NCBI GenBank assembly: GCA_900112325.1
Contig: FOLJ01000001.1
Coordinates: forward strand, 434,001 to 498,000
DNA length: 64,000 nt
Direction of reading: 5' to 3'
Origin: Micromonospora sediminimaris
Lineage (GTDB): Bacteria > Actinomycetota > Actinomycetes > Mycobacteriales > Micromonosporaceae
Shown here: one piece after another, positions 19,464 through 27,654 of the stretch
Numbering within the stretch: the stretch's first letter is position 1
Layout of the letters: every line of letters begins with the position of its first letter
Program-made: the position numbers and the translations under genes
Notes under the pieces: generated by a model
Told to the model about the DNA's origin: nothing
Seen by the model: only the letters and a program-made list of their open reading frames with translations
The model's database searches: none

Positions 19464-20462
19464 TCAGCGGCGGGACTCGGCCAACTCGCGTCGCCGGTCC
19501 CGCGAGGACCTGATCAGGCTCGCCGCCGTGGCCACCGCCAGGGTGCCCAGGATGATCAGCAGGGACAGCCAGATCGGGATGTGTGGTGCCCAGCCGACGT
19601 GTTCGCCACCGTTGACGAACGGGAGATTGTTCTCCGCCAGCGCCTCCAGGATCAGCTTCACCCCGATGAAACCGAGCACCACCGCGAGTCCGTGGCTCAG
19701 ATAGATCAACCGGTTGAGCAGCCCACCGAGCAGGAAGTAGAGCTGCCGCAGCCCCATCAGTGCGAACACGTTGGCGGTGAAGACGAGGTACGGCTCCTGG
19801 GTGATCCCGAAGATCGCCGGAATCGAGTCGAGCGCGAAGATCAGGTCGGTGGTGCCGATGGCGATCATGACGATGAGCATCGGCGTGAACATCCGCCGGC
19901 CGTTCTCCCGTACGGTCAGCCGGGCGCCTTCGTAGCCCCGGGAGATGGGCAGCGCCCGCCGGCTCCAGCGGATGAGGACGTTCTCGGTGAACTCCTCCTC
20001 GCTCGACTCGCCCTGCCGGGCCAGGTTGATAGCGGTGTAGATCAGGAACGCCCCGAAGACGTAGAACACCCAGGTGAACTGCGAGATCAATGCCGCCCCC
20101 GCGGCGATGAAACCACCCCGCATGACGAGCGCGAGGACGATGCCGACGAGCAGCACCTTCTGCTGGTACTGCCGGGGCACCCCGAAGCGGGCCATGATGA
20201 TCACAAAGACGAAGAGGTTGTCCACCGAGAGGCTGTACTCGGTCAGCCAGCCGGTGTAGAACTGCCCCGCCACGCTCGCCCCGGCGGTGAGCCACAGTCC
20301 GCCGCCGAACAGCAGGGCCAATCCGACGTAGAAGGCGACCCAGAGGCTCGACTCCCGCACGCTCGGCTCGTGCGGCCGGCGCCCGATGATGAGCAGGTCC
20401 ACCACGAGGACCGTGGTCAGGGCTGCGAGCGTCGCCGCCCACACCAGTCCGGACACGTTCAC
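19464..20462 (-). CDS. TerC family membrane protein (Alx/YkoY type)
   Basis: A 332-residue integral membrane protein. The GTG at 20460-20462 (VNVSGLVWAATL) has GGAGG at good spacing; upstream residues in frame lack membrane character. About nine hydrophobic helices are seen. The family's buried acidic motifs are present: EYSLSVDNLFVF in the first half and TDLIFALDSIPAIFG in the second. TerC/Alx proteins export manganese and help metallate exported proteins; older names link them to tellurium resistance. A second, distant TerC homologue lies at 62576-63379. It is divergent from the monooxygenase-like gene. Confidence 0.93.
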   Translation of the reverse strand: MNVSGLVWAATLAALTTVLVVDLLIIGRRPHEPSVRESSLWVAFYVGLALLFGGGLWLTAGASVAGQFYTGWLTEYSLSVDNLFVFVIIMARFGVPRQYQQKVLLVGIVLALVMRGGFIAAGAALISQFTWVFYVFGAFLIYTAINLARQGESSEEEFTENVLIRWSRRALPISRGYEGARLTVRENGRRMFTPMLIVMIAIGTTDLIFALDSIPAIFGITQEPYLVFTANVFALMGLRQLYFLLGGLLNRLIYLSHGLAVVLGFIGVKLILEALAENNLPFVNGGEHVGWAPHIPIWLSLLIILGTLAVATAASLIRSSRDRRRELAESRR

Positions 20463-20655
20463 AGTCTCATTCCTCCGGTCGCCACCCAGCAACCGGCACA
20501 CGGTACGCCCTGTCGGGTGAGGTGGGTGCCCCACCCCCTTTGGGCATCCTAGGAGGATGGGTTACCGGGGTGGGTGATGGCCCCGCGCAGGAGACGGTGG
20601 ACGGAGATGCCGGCCAGCCGGCATGGTGCCGGCAGCGATGTGGAAGGCTGCCGGC

Positions 20656-20949
20656 ATGGTCCTTGAGGTTGCGCTCATCGATGTCATTCCCGGTCACGAG
20701 GAGGCGTTCGCCGCCGCGTACGCCCAGGGGCGCCCGTTGCTCGCCGGCACGCCCGGCTGCCGCTCGGTACGCATGACCCGGGGCCTGGAGTCACCCTCCC
20801 GTTTCGTGCTGCTGGTCGAGTGGGACACGGTCGAGGCACACGAGCAGAACTTCCGGGCGACGGAGCGTTTCGCCGGTTGGCGGGAGTTGATCGGTCCGCA
20901 CTTCGCCGCGCCACCGCGAGTCGAACACTTCGTCGACGTACCCGCGTGA
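20656..20949 (+). CDS. Antibiotic biosynthesis monooxygenase (ABM) domain protein
   Basis: A 97-residue ferredoxin-like alpha/beta barrel protein: MVLEVALIDVIPGHEEAFAAAYA, PGCRSVRMTRGLESPSRFVLLVEWDTVEAHEQNF, FAGWREL. Members are small dimeric cofactor-free oxygenases or haem-degrading enzymes, and many have no known substrate. The ATG at 20656 is chosen because it starts the first beta-strand and has GGAAG upstream. It stands alone. Confidence 0.85.
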   Translation: MVLEVALIDVIPGHEEAFAAAYAQGRPLLAGTPGCRSVRMTRGLESPSRFVLLVEWDTVEAHEQNFRATERFAGWRELIGPHFAAPPRVEHFVDVPA

Positions 20950-21002
20950 CCGACACCGGATCATCACCACGCACCGAACCGAGAAAGTGTCACACCGTCC
21001 AC

Positions 21003-21125
21003 CTATCGTGCGTCTCGCGTCGGCACCGGCCCCGACGGCTTCGGGGGCGCCGGGTCCGGTCCCGACGCCACGACCGTGTGTGGACCTGCCGCCCCCTGTG
21101 ATGGGTGGCAGGTGCAGTTCGTCAT
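21003..21125 (-). CDS. Possible 40-residue peptide coupled to the XRE regulator
   Basis: The ATG (21123-21125) overlaps the regulator's stop codon as ATGA, so translation would be coupled. The peptide begins MTNCTCHPSQGAAGP and ends in a Pro-rich tail. In actinomycetes, DUF5753 regulators are usually partnered with a small DUF397 protein; this peptide shows no DUF397 signature. It may be a short coupled peptide or simply chance. Confidence 0.3.
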   Translation of the reverse strand: MTNCTCHPSQGAAGPHTVVASGPDPAPPKPSGPVPTRDAR

Positions 21126-21976
21126 CCGTCGAGCCGGCGGGACAGCAGCCGCACCGTCTCCTCCTCCGGCAACGCCGTCTCCAGCAGACAGTCGGTCATC
21201 CGTTCGTACCGGTCGACGTCGGTCGCGGTGGTCAGCCGCACATCGGTGGTCAACGCCTCCAGCATCACCGTGCGCGGGTCCGCCGGGTCTGGGAAGGAGT
21301 AGCAGGAGAACGGGGTCAGCGGCAGCGGGCGCCGGCCCGCACCGACCTGCAGCAGCCGGATCGTCACGTGCGGCAGGGCGGCCAGTTCGAGCAGCTGCCC
21401 CACCTGCTCGCGCCACACCTCCACCGGGTCGTCGCCCGGCTCGCAGGCCACCTCGGTGACCAGCGCCGTGTAGCGGGGCGGTTCGACACGACGCAGCACC
21501 GCCTGCCGGGCGGCCCGGGCCCGCAGGTCGGCCTCCACGTCCACCGTGGGGTCGATGAGCTGACCGGCGACGATGCGCAGCCGGGCGTACGCCGGGGTCT
21601 GCAGCAGCCCGGGCACGATCACCGGCTGGTACTCCACGATGCCCGCCGCCCCGGCCTCCAACTCGGCGTACGTGCGCTGCCGCTCGCTCATCTCCCCCAG
21701 GGACTTCCACCAGCCCCGGCTGGTCGCCGCGTCCCGGGCGATCACGATCAGGGCGTCGCGCTGCAACGACGGCACCTCATAGACGTCGAGCAGGTCGAGC
21801 ACGTCGGCCAGGTCGGGCCGGCTCTGCCCCAGCTCGATGCGGGACAGCTTGGAGGTGGACGCCCAACCGAGTCGCTCACACACCTGTTCCAGCGTCAGCG
21901 CCTCCCGTCGGCGTAGCTGACGCAACTCGGCGCCCAGTCGCGCACGTCGAATGACCGGACTTGTTGGCAACGGCAT
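21122..21976 (-). CDS. XRE-type regulator with DUF5753 (Scr1-like antitoxin family)
   Basis: A 284-residue protein. The N-terminal helix-turn-helix is at about 14-72 (LRQLRRREALTLEQVCERLGW, STSKLSRIELGQSRPD). The C-terminal DUF5753 ligand/partner domain is at about 95-275 (IVEYQPVIVPGLLQTPAYAR, LTPFSCYSFPDPADPRTVMLE). Such proteins are abundant in actinomycetes, usually paired with DUF397 proteins, and affect development and antibiotic production. Here the usual partner is not adjacent. An inverted repeat 46 bp upstream of the start may be its own operator. It lies downstream of uvrB on the same strand. Confidence 0.9.
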   Translation of the reverse strand: MPLPTSPVIRRARLGAELRQLRRREALTLEQVCERLGWASTSKLSRIELGQSRPDLADVLDLLDVYEVPSLQRDALIVIARDAATSRGWWKSLGEMSERQRTYAELEAGAAGIVEYQPVIVPGLLQTPAYARLRIVAGQLIDPTVDVEADLRARAARQAVLRRVEPPRYTALVTEVACEPGDDPVEVWREQVGQLLELAALPHVTIRLLQVGAGRRPLPLTPFSCYSFPDPADPRTVMLEALTTDVRLTTATDVDRYERMTDCLLETALPEEETVRLLSRRLDG

Positions 21977-22021
21977 CCCTGCCTCCCCACCGAGGGAGAG
22001 TACGCAGGGCGATCACTTAGC

Positions 22022-22050
22022 GCAATAGGACGCTCGCATTCCGCTATTGC
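22022..22050. promoter_or_regulatory. Candidate operator of the XRE regulator
   Basis: GCAATAG (22022-22028) and CTATTGC (22044-22050) are perfect 7-bp inverted arms, 22 bp centre to centre (two helical turns), in an unusually AT-rich patch between uvrB and the regulator. A weak terminator for uvrB is the alternative, but the 15-bp spacer argues against it. Confidence 0.4.
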
Positions 22051-22086
22051 CCCACCGTAGGATGTGGATTGCCCGGCTGGCGGCGC

Positions 22087-24195
22087 CTACCGCACGCCGG
22101 CGGCGTCCATCCCCCGCAACTCCTTCTTGAGGTCGGCGACCTCGTCGCGGATCCGGGCGGCCAGCTCGAACTGCAAGTCCCGCGCGGCGGCCAGCATCTG
22201 GTCGTTGAGCTCCTGGATGAGCTGCGCCAGCTCGGCCCGCGCCATGCCCTCGCGGGCCGGGGTGGCGGTGCCGCCCCGAGCTCGGCTGCGGGTCTCCTTG
22301 ACCGGCGCCTTGCCGCGCGACAGCTGCCGCACCGCACCGCCGACCCGGGTCGCCTCGGTGTCCTCCGCCTCACGGTAGATGTCGTCGAGAATGTCGTGGA
22401 TCTTCTTGCGCAGCGGCTCCGGGCTGACTCCGTGCGCCTCGTTGTGGGCGATCTGCTTGGCCCGCCGCCGGTTCGTCTCCTCGATCGCGTCGGCCATCGA
22501 CGGGGTGATCTTGTCCGCGTACATGTGCACCTGGCCGGAGACGTTACGGGCCGCCCGGCCGATGGTCTGGATCAACGACCGGCCGCTGCGCAGGAAGCCT
22601 TCCTTGTCCGCGTCCAGGATCGCCACCAGCGACACCTCGGGCAGGTCGAGGCCCTCGCGCAGCAGATTGATGCCGACCAGCACGTCGTAGTCGCCCCGAC
22701 GCAACTCGCGCAGCAGCTCCACCCGGCGCAGGGTGTCGACCTCGGAGTGCAGATAACGCACCCGGATGCCGTTCTCCAGCAGATAGTCGGACAGATCCTC
22801 GGCCATCTTCTTGGTCAGCGTGGTGACAAGCACCCGTTCGTCGCGCTCGGTCCGCAGCTTGATCTCGTGCATCAGGTCGTCGATCTGCCCGCGGGTCGGC
22901 TTGACGACCACCTCCGGGTCGACCAGACCCGTTGGGCGGATCACCTGCTCCACGAACTCGCCCTGGGCGTGCTCCAGCTCCCACGGGCCGGGGGTCGCCG
23001 ACAGGAAGACCATCTGGCCGACCCGCTCCAGGAACTCGTCGAACCGCAGCGGCCGGTTGTCGGCGGCGCTGGGCAGCCGGAACCCGTGATCGATAAGCAT
23101 CCGCTTGCGCGAGGCGTCCCCTTCGTACATGCCGCCGATCTGGGGAATCGTCACGTGCGACTCGTCGACCACGGTGAGGAAGTCGTCGGGGAAGTAGTCC
23201 AGCAGGCAGTGCGGCGGGCTGCCGGGCAGCCGGCCGTCGATGTGCATCGAATAGTTCTCGATGCCCGAGCAGAAGCCCACCTGCCGCATCATCTCGATGT
23301 CGTAGGTGGTGCGCATCCGCAGCCGCTGCGCCTCCAACAGCTTGCCCTGCCGTTCCAGCTCGGCCAGCCGCTCGCCCAACTCCGCCTCGATGTCGCGGAC
23401 CGCCCGTTCCATCCGCTCCGGGCCGGCCGCGTAGTGCGTCGCCGGGAAGATCAGCAGATGGTCCACCTCACGCACCACGTCACCGGTCAACGGGTTGAGG
23501 TAGTAGAGCTTCTCCACCTCGTCACCGAAGAGCTCGATGCGCACGGCGAGTTCCTCGTACGCCGGAATGATCTCCAGGGTGTCGCCGCGGACCCGGAAGG
23601 TGCCCCGCTGGAAGGCCATGTCGTTGCGGGTGTACTGGATGTCGACCAGACGGCGCAACAGTTGGTCCCGGTCGAGGTCCTGGCCGACGGCCACCCGTAC
23701 CGCGCGGTCGAGGTACTCCTCCGGGGTGCCCAACCCGTAGATCGCCGAGACGGTCGCGACCACCACCACGTCGCGGCGGGTGAGCAGCGACATCGTCGCG
23801 GAGTGCCGCAGCCGTTCGACCTCCTCGTTGATCGAAGAGTCCTTCTCGATGTACGTGTCGGTCTGCGGGATGTACGCCTCGGGCTGGTAGTAGTCGTAGT
23901 AGGAGACGAAATACTCCACCGCGTTGTCCGGCAGCAGCTCGCTGAACTCCTTCGCCAGCTGGGCGCAAAGCGTCTTGTTGGGTGCCAGCACCAGCGTGGG
24001 GCGTTGCAGCCGCTCGATCAGCCAGGCCGTCGTGGCGCTCTTGCCGGTGCCGGTCGCGCCCAGCAGAACCGTGTGCCGGTCGCCGCGACGCACCCGCCGC
24101 TCCAGGTCGTCGATCGCCGCCGGCTGGTCACCGGCCGGCTGAAAATCACTTATGACCTGGAAACGGCCGTCGAGCCGGGGTATGTCGAGCGCCAT
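22087..24195 (-). CDS. uvrB: Excinuclease ABC subunit B
   Basis: A 702-residue helicase-like damage-verification protein of nucleotide excision repair. Walker A is [13 protein letters not shown] near residue 45; the damage-binding beta-hairpin region reads [16 protein letters not shown]; the DEAD-like box is VVDESHVT; motif VI is TIGRAARNV. The C-terminal UvrC-binding UVR motif is complete ([33 protein letters not shown]), preceded by a variable Arg/Ala-rich linker. The ATG at 24193-24195 starts [14 protein letters not shown]. Confidence 0.98.
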   Translation of the reverse strand: MALDIPRLDGRFQVISDFQPAGDQPAAIDDLERRVRRGDRHTVLLGATGTGKSATTAWLIERLQRPTLVLAPNKTLCAQLAKEFSELLPDNAVEYFVSYYDYYQPEAYIPQTDTYIEKDSSINEEVERLRHSATMSLLTRRDVVVVATVSAIYGLGTPEEYLDRAVRVAVGQDLDRDQLLRRLVDIQYTRNDMAFQRGTFRVRGDTLEIIPAYEELAVRIELFGDEVEKLYYLNPLTGDVVREVDHLLIFPATHYAAGPERMERAVRDIEAELGERLAELERQGKLLEAQRLRMRTTYDIEMMRQVGFCSGIENYSMHIDGRLPGSPPHCLLDYFPDDFLTVVDESHVTIPQIGGMYEGDASRKRMLIDHGFRLPSAADNRPLRFDEFLERVGQMVFLSATPGPWELEHAQGEFVEQVIRPTGLVDPEVVVKPTRGQIDDLMHEIKLRTERDERVLVTTLTKKMAEDLSDYLLENGIRVRYLHSEVDTLRRVELLRELRRGDYDVLVGINLLREGLDLPEVSLVAILDADKEGFLRSGRSLIQTIGRAARNVSGQVHMYADKITPSMADAIEETNRRRAKQIAHNEAHGVSPEPLRKKIHDILDDIYREAEDTEATRVGGAVRQLSRGKAPVKETRSRARGGTATPAREGMARAELAQLIQELNDQMLAAARDLQFELAARIRDEVADLKKELRGMDAAGVR

Positions 24196-24580
24196 GACGT
24201 CAACGGTACGCCGGGGCTATGACAGCCAGGCCCCTTCCGGCCCCCGGCGACCCGGCGGACCGCCAGGTCGACAACGGTGGGGGCGCTGTTCGGCTCGGCG
24301 CGGCCGGCGGGCCGCGTCGGCGGACCCGCCCCACCTTTCGGACGACTACGTGCGGCACCTGATCGGCTTCGATATTCGCATTGTGTGGTTCTTCTCACCC
24401 GGCTACGCTTTTCCTGTAGGCCGCTCGCGGCGGCCGACCGGGCCGGTGGCGGGCCGCACAGGCCACGCCGCCCCCGGCACCGAGGGTCGCAGCACCCGGC
24501 ATGCCTGGCGTGCGCACCGGACGTGGTCGCGCGGATCGCGCTGACCGGCCGCCGCGAGCGCCCCTGCTCGTCACCCCGGC
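24196..24580. other. Intergenic region between divergent uvrB and the duplicated-domain protein gene
   Basis: No convincing gene is seen. The only AT-richer patch is about 24360-24420 (containing GATATTCGCATTGTGTGG), a possible promoter. I could not find a GAAC-N4-GTTC LexA box for uvrB. Confidence 0.4.
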
Positions 24581-26191
24581 ATGCTCCGGGCCGTTCATCC
24601 TCCCGTGGAGAACAACTCACGACCGCCGTCCGACCGCCGCCGCGCGCCCAACCGCCGCCACCGCGCCGGCATCGTGCCACCCGCGGTCCTCCACCTGGGC
24701 AGCACCGAGACGGCCGGCCGGACACCGCAGTCACGGCCGGGCATCCGCCGGGCAGTGGTCTCCGGCGGGCTGCTCGACCTGGCCGCCGGCAACCGCGCCG
24801 ACGAGGAGGACCTGGCCGGGGCGGCCACCGGGGCCGACGGCCCACGGCGCGCGGCCAACCGCCGACGTCGTCTCACCCTCGCCGGGTTGACCCTCACCGC
24901 GGTGCTCTCCGCCGTGATGCTGGTGACCACGTTGGTCAGCTGGACGCCGGACGGGCCGCCGCCACGGGACCTGACCACGGCCGAACGGGAGCGCCTGGCC
25001 GTCATGCGGGTGACCAACTATCGCGAGCTGCGCGCCGGGTTGCACGTCACCGCCGGTGCTGGTGCCGCCCGCACCGACCTGCTCGGCTGGGTCGACTGGT
25101 CCCGGGGGCTGGCCTATCTCGACGTGGGTGGCCCCGGCGCAGGCCCGTCGCGCGGTCTGGCCCAGGCCACTCCCACCGTGCTGGTGATCAGGCCCGACCC
25201 GACGGCGGTACCGACGCCGGCCATGCCGCCGCTGGTGCCACCGGCCGACGGTTGGCGGCTACCCGCGGACCGGGGGCTCGATCCGCTACTCGGGATGATC
25301 TTCGCGCTCGCCGCCGACCGGCCCGACGAGGTGGACGGCTGGGTCGGCCGCTGGCTGGACCGGGAACACCTCAACGGTGAGCCGGTCGACGTGCTGGAGG
25401 TGTCGACGCCGGGCTCCGGTGCGTCGCCGAGCCGCGAACCCGCTGCCCCGGCCGACGCCGCCGCCCCGGTCCGCTACTGGCTGGACCGGGCCGGCCGGCT
25501 GCACCGGGTACAGGCCGACCTCGCCGGAATCGGACCCGTCACGGTGGTCCTGAACCGGGCGGACCGACCGACGTTGCGGCCGGTCGAGGCGCTCGGCGGC
25601 CGACCCGGCCTGCCCCGCGCCCTGACCGCCACCGAGCGGGACCGCTGGCGCCGGCTGCCGGCCCGCCTGCGCACCGCCGGCGGGGCAACGGCCACCCTGA
25701 CCATGCCCGTCTCCACCGCCACCAACCTACGTGGCAGCGGTTGGCTGAGCTGGAAGTCGGGCAGCGCCTACCTCGGCGTCACCGACCTCGACGCGGACGG
25801 TCGACGCACCCTGGTCCGCCACCACGGCCGCAAGGTCACCCGGATCGACGGCACCGGCGACTCGGCGCGTCCGCCGCTGCCGCCGCCGGCCGCCGGCTGG
25901 CGGGCGGGACCGCACCGCACGCAGGCTCTCGACCCGCTGGTGGCTGCCGCGCTCCAGGCCGCACAGCGCACCGGCGTCCAGGGCAGCGCGCGACGGCTAC
26001 GCGGCGACACCCTCGCCGGCACCACTGTCGACGTGGTGCAGGTCGACACGGCCCGCGGGCCGCTGCGCTACTGGGTCGACCGGTCCGGGATGCTGCGCCG
26101 GCTGGAACTGCCGACGCGGGCGGGCGCCTGGGCGCAGCTCGACCTGGCCCCGGGCCGGGTGCCACGGCTGACGCCGCCGCGGCAGCGTTGA
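24581..26191 (+). CDS. Membrane-anchored protein with two similar extracytoplasmic domains
   Basis: Up to 536 residues; ATG 24581 or GTG 24605 could be the start, and neither has a clear ribosome site. A basic cytoplasmic N-terminus (to about 97) is followed by one membrane helix (98-121) and then a long extracytoplasmic part. The latter contains the same layout twice: G-W-x-x-W-x-x-G-x-A-Y-L, then P-P-x-x-G-W-R, then D-P-L, then VDVLEV or VDVVQV, then a strand RYWLDRAGRLHRV or RYWVDRSGMLRRL. The first unit spans about 150-330 and the second about 350-536. The strand-rich pattern recalls LolA/LppX-like lipid-carrying folds, but that is a guess. I do not recognise a named family. It stands between uvrB and coaE. 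Confidence 0.7.
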   Translation: MLRAVHPPVENNSRPPSDRRRAPNRRHRAGIVPPAVLHLGSTETAGRTPQSRPGIRRAVVSGGLLDLAAGNRADEEDLAGAATGADGPRRAANRRRRLTLAGLTLTAVLSAVMLVTTLVSWTPDGPPPRDLTTAERERLAVMRVTNYRELRAGLHVTAGAGAARTDLLGWVDWSRGLAYLDVGGPGAGPSRGLAQATPTVLVIRPDPTAVPTPAMPPLVPPADGWRLPADRGLDPLLGMIFALAADRPDEVDGWVGRWLDREHLNGEPVDVLEVSTPGSGASPSREPAAPADAAAPVRYWLDRAGRLHRVQADLAGIGPVTVVLNRADRPTLRPVEALGGRPGLPRALTATERDRWRRLPARLRTAGGATATLTMPVSTATNLRGSGWLSWKSGSAYLGVTDLDADGRRTLVRHHGRKVTRIDGTGDSARPPLPPPAAGWRAGPHRTQALDPLVAAALQAAQRTGVQGSARRLRGDTLAGTTVDVVQVDTARGPLRYWVDRSGMLRRLELPTRAGAWAQLDLAPGRVPRLTPPRQR

Positions 26192-26232
26192 CCGGGCCAT
26201 CGGACGCCCTCCCATGCGACCCCGACGAACCG

Positions 26233-27414
26233 TCAGGGATGCCAACCGGTGCGGGCGGCCCACTCCTCCGCCCGGAGGTGCTCCTCGTCGAACCACGGGT
26301 CCTTCGCCGTGGCGTACGCGCCGCTGTCCGGCGCGGACGCGGCCAGTTCCCGCTTGAGCACCAGGTACGCGGCCCGCTGGTCGGGATCGGCCCGTAGGTG
26401 ATCGCGCATCAGCAGGGCGTACCGCCAGCCCGGCGAACCGGTCACCCGCACGTGCAGGTGGACGGGGCGGGCCGGGTCCGCGCTGCCGTGCAGCCGCTTC
26501 GCCCACTGGCCGCTGCCGGCCGGTCGGGGACTGTCCCACCACTCGCCCGGCAACCGCGGGAAACCGGCGTCGGCCAGCCGCTCGGCCAACACACCGTCGG
26601 CCTCGGCGAGGGACGGCACGCTTAGCTGAATGTCGATGACGTCCTTGGCGGCCAGGCCGGCGACGGCGGTCGAACCGATGTGATCGATCCGCAGGTCGGC
26701 CGGGGCGATGGCGTGCCGGATCCGGTCCGCCAGCCGGGCGTACTGTCTCGGCCAGGTCGGGTCGGGATCGGCCAGCCTGACCTGGTGAAGTCGCACCGCC
26801 CGCCGATGACGGACGTTGGTCTCGAAGGGCACCAGCCGGTCGCGCCAGAGCGCGTCAACCGACTCGTGCAGTTCGTCGAGGGTGCCCTCGTTGGTCAGCA
26901 GCACGTCCGCCACCGCCGCGCGGCGGGCGTCGTCGGCCTGGGCGGCGATCCGACGCTGCGCCTCTGCCCGGCTCATCCCCCGGTCGCGCGCCAGCCGCGC
27001 CAGCCGGATGTGGACCCCGGTCTGCACCACGACCACCAGGTGGTACGCGGGCGCCAGTCCCACCTCGGCCAGCAACGGGACATCGTTGACCACCACGGCG
27101 TCCGGCGAGGCGGCGGCGGTCAGTTCGACGGTACGGGCCCGGACCCGGCCATGGATGATCGCCTCCAGCCTGCGTCGGGCCGGTTCGTCGGCGAAGACCA
27201 GGTCACCCAGGGCAGCCCGGTCCAGCGCCCCGTCGGCGTCCAACACCCGGTCGGAGAAGGTGGCGACCACCTCGGCGAGCCCCTCGGTACCGGGTGCGAC
27301 GACCTCCCGGGCGAGCTGATCGGCGTCGATGAGCACGGCACCCCGCTCGACAAGTCGTGCCGCCACCGCGCTCTTGCCCGAACCGATCCCGCCGGTCAAC
27401 CCCACCCTCAACAC
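26233..27414 (-). CDS. coaE: Dephospho-CoA kinase fused to a GrpB (UPF0157) domain
   Basis: A 393-residue protein. Residues 1-200 are dephospho-CoA kinase, the last step of coenzyme A synthesis: P-loop GLTGGIGSGKSAVA, then DADQLAREVV, and NDVPLLAEVGL. Residues about 215-393 are a GrpB/UPF0157 nucleotidyltransferase-fold domain: HIGSTAVAGLAAKDVIDIQLSV, LHVRVTGSPGWRYALLMRDHLR. This fusion is also found in mycobacterial CoaE. The start is set at the GTG just before RVGLTGG (27412-27414); residues further upstream are Gly/Val repeats that overlap no conserved part. It is downstream of rpsA, as in M. tuberculosis. Confidence 0.93.
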   Translation of the reverse strand: MLRVGLTGGIGSGKSAVAARLVERGAVLIDADQLAREVVAPGTEGLAEVVATFSDRVLDADGALDRAALGDLVFADEPARRRLEAIIHGRVRARTVELTAAASPDAVVVNDVPLLAEVGLAPAYHLVVVVQTGVHIRLARLARDRGMSRAEAQRRIAAQADDARRAAVADVLLTNEGTLDELHESVDALWRDRLVPFETNVRHRRAVRLHQVRLADPDPTWPRQYARLADRIRHAIAPADLRIDHIGSTAVAGLAAKDVIDIQLSVPSLAEADGVLAERLADAGFPRLPGEWWDSPRPAGSGQWAKRLHGSADPARPVHLHVRVTGSPGWRYALLMRDHLRADPDQRAAYLVLKRELAASAPDSGAYATAKDPWFDEEHLRAEEWAARTGWHP

Positions 27415-27471
27415 GGCACCAGTCAACCCGATCACCCCACCCCCGCCAACCCCCACCCCGCCCGCCCCAGC

Positions 27472-27530
27472 GTTGATCATGAGGTGGCGGCACTTGTTGA
27501 TCGACTACTGCCGCCAACTTCATGATCAAC
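27472..27530. repeat. Dispersed palindromic element, copy 2
   Basis: Arms 27472-27492 (GTTGATCATGAGG...) and 27509-27530 pair almost completely, with one 1-base bulge and one mismatch, around a 16-bp loop. The right end, CATGATCAACGGGGAT, is nearly identical to the right end of the element at 50195-50244 (CATGGTCAACGGGGAT). It lies between rpsA and coaE. Confidence 0.6.
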
Positions 27531-27538
27531 GGGGATGA

Positions 27539-27587
27539 GGAGGGCCCCGCCCCGACCCGGGTGTTCCGGGTCGGGGCGGGGCCCTCC
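27539..27587 (-). terminator. Long GC hairpin terminator of rpsA
   Basis: A perfect 22-bp stem (27539-27560 with 27566-27587) and a 5-nt loop begin 68 bp after the rpsA stop. It is one of the strongest hairpins in the window. Confidence 0.8.
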
Positions 27588-27654
27588 GTTGTCAACCGAC
27601 AGATCCAGGTCGCGGCGCGGCGTCAGACACCCCGCGACTGGACGTGCCGCAGAT

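Noticed and set aside
20463..20655. Manganese riboswitch (yybP-ykoY) before terC
   Set aside because: No paired-stem pattern could be recognised with confidence; a covariance-model scan would decide.
22069..24222. Plus-strand open frame of more than 700 codons opposite uvrB
   Set aside because: Antisense shadow caused by third-position GC; the translation is repetitive V/L/D/H/R without motifs.
24196..24600. LexA (SOS) box upstream of uvrB
   Set aside because: No GAAC-N4-GTTC match was seen by eye here or upstream of uvrA.
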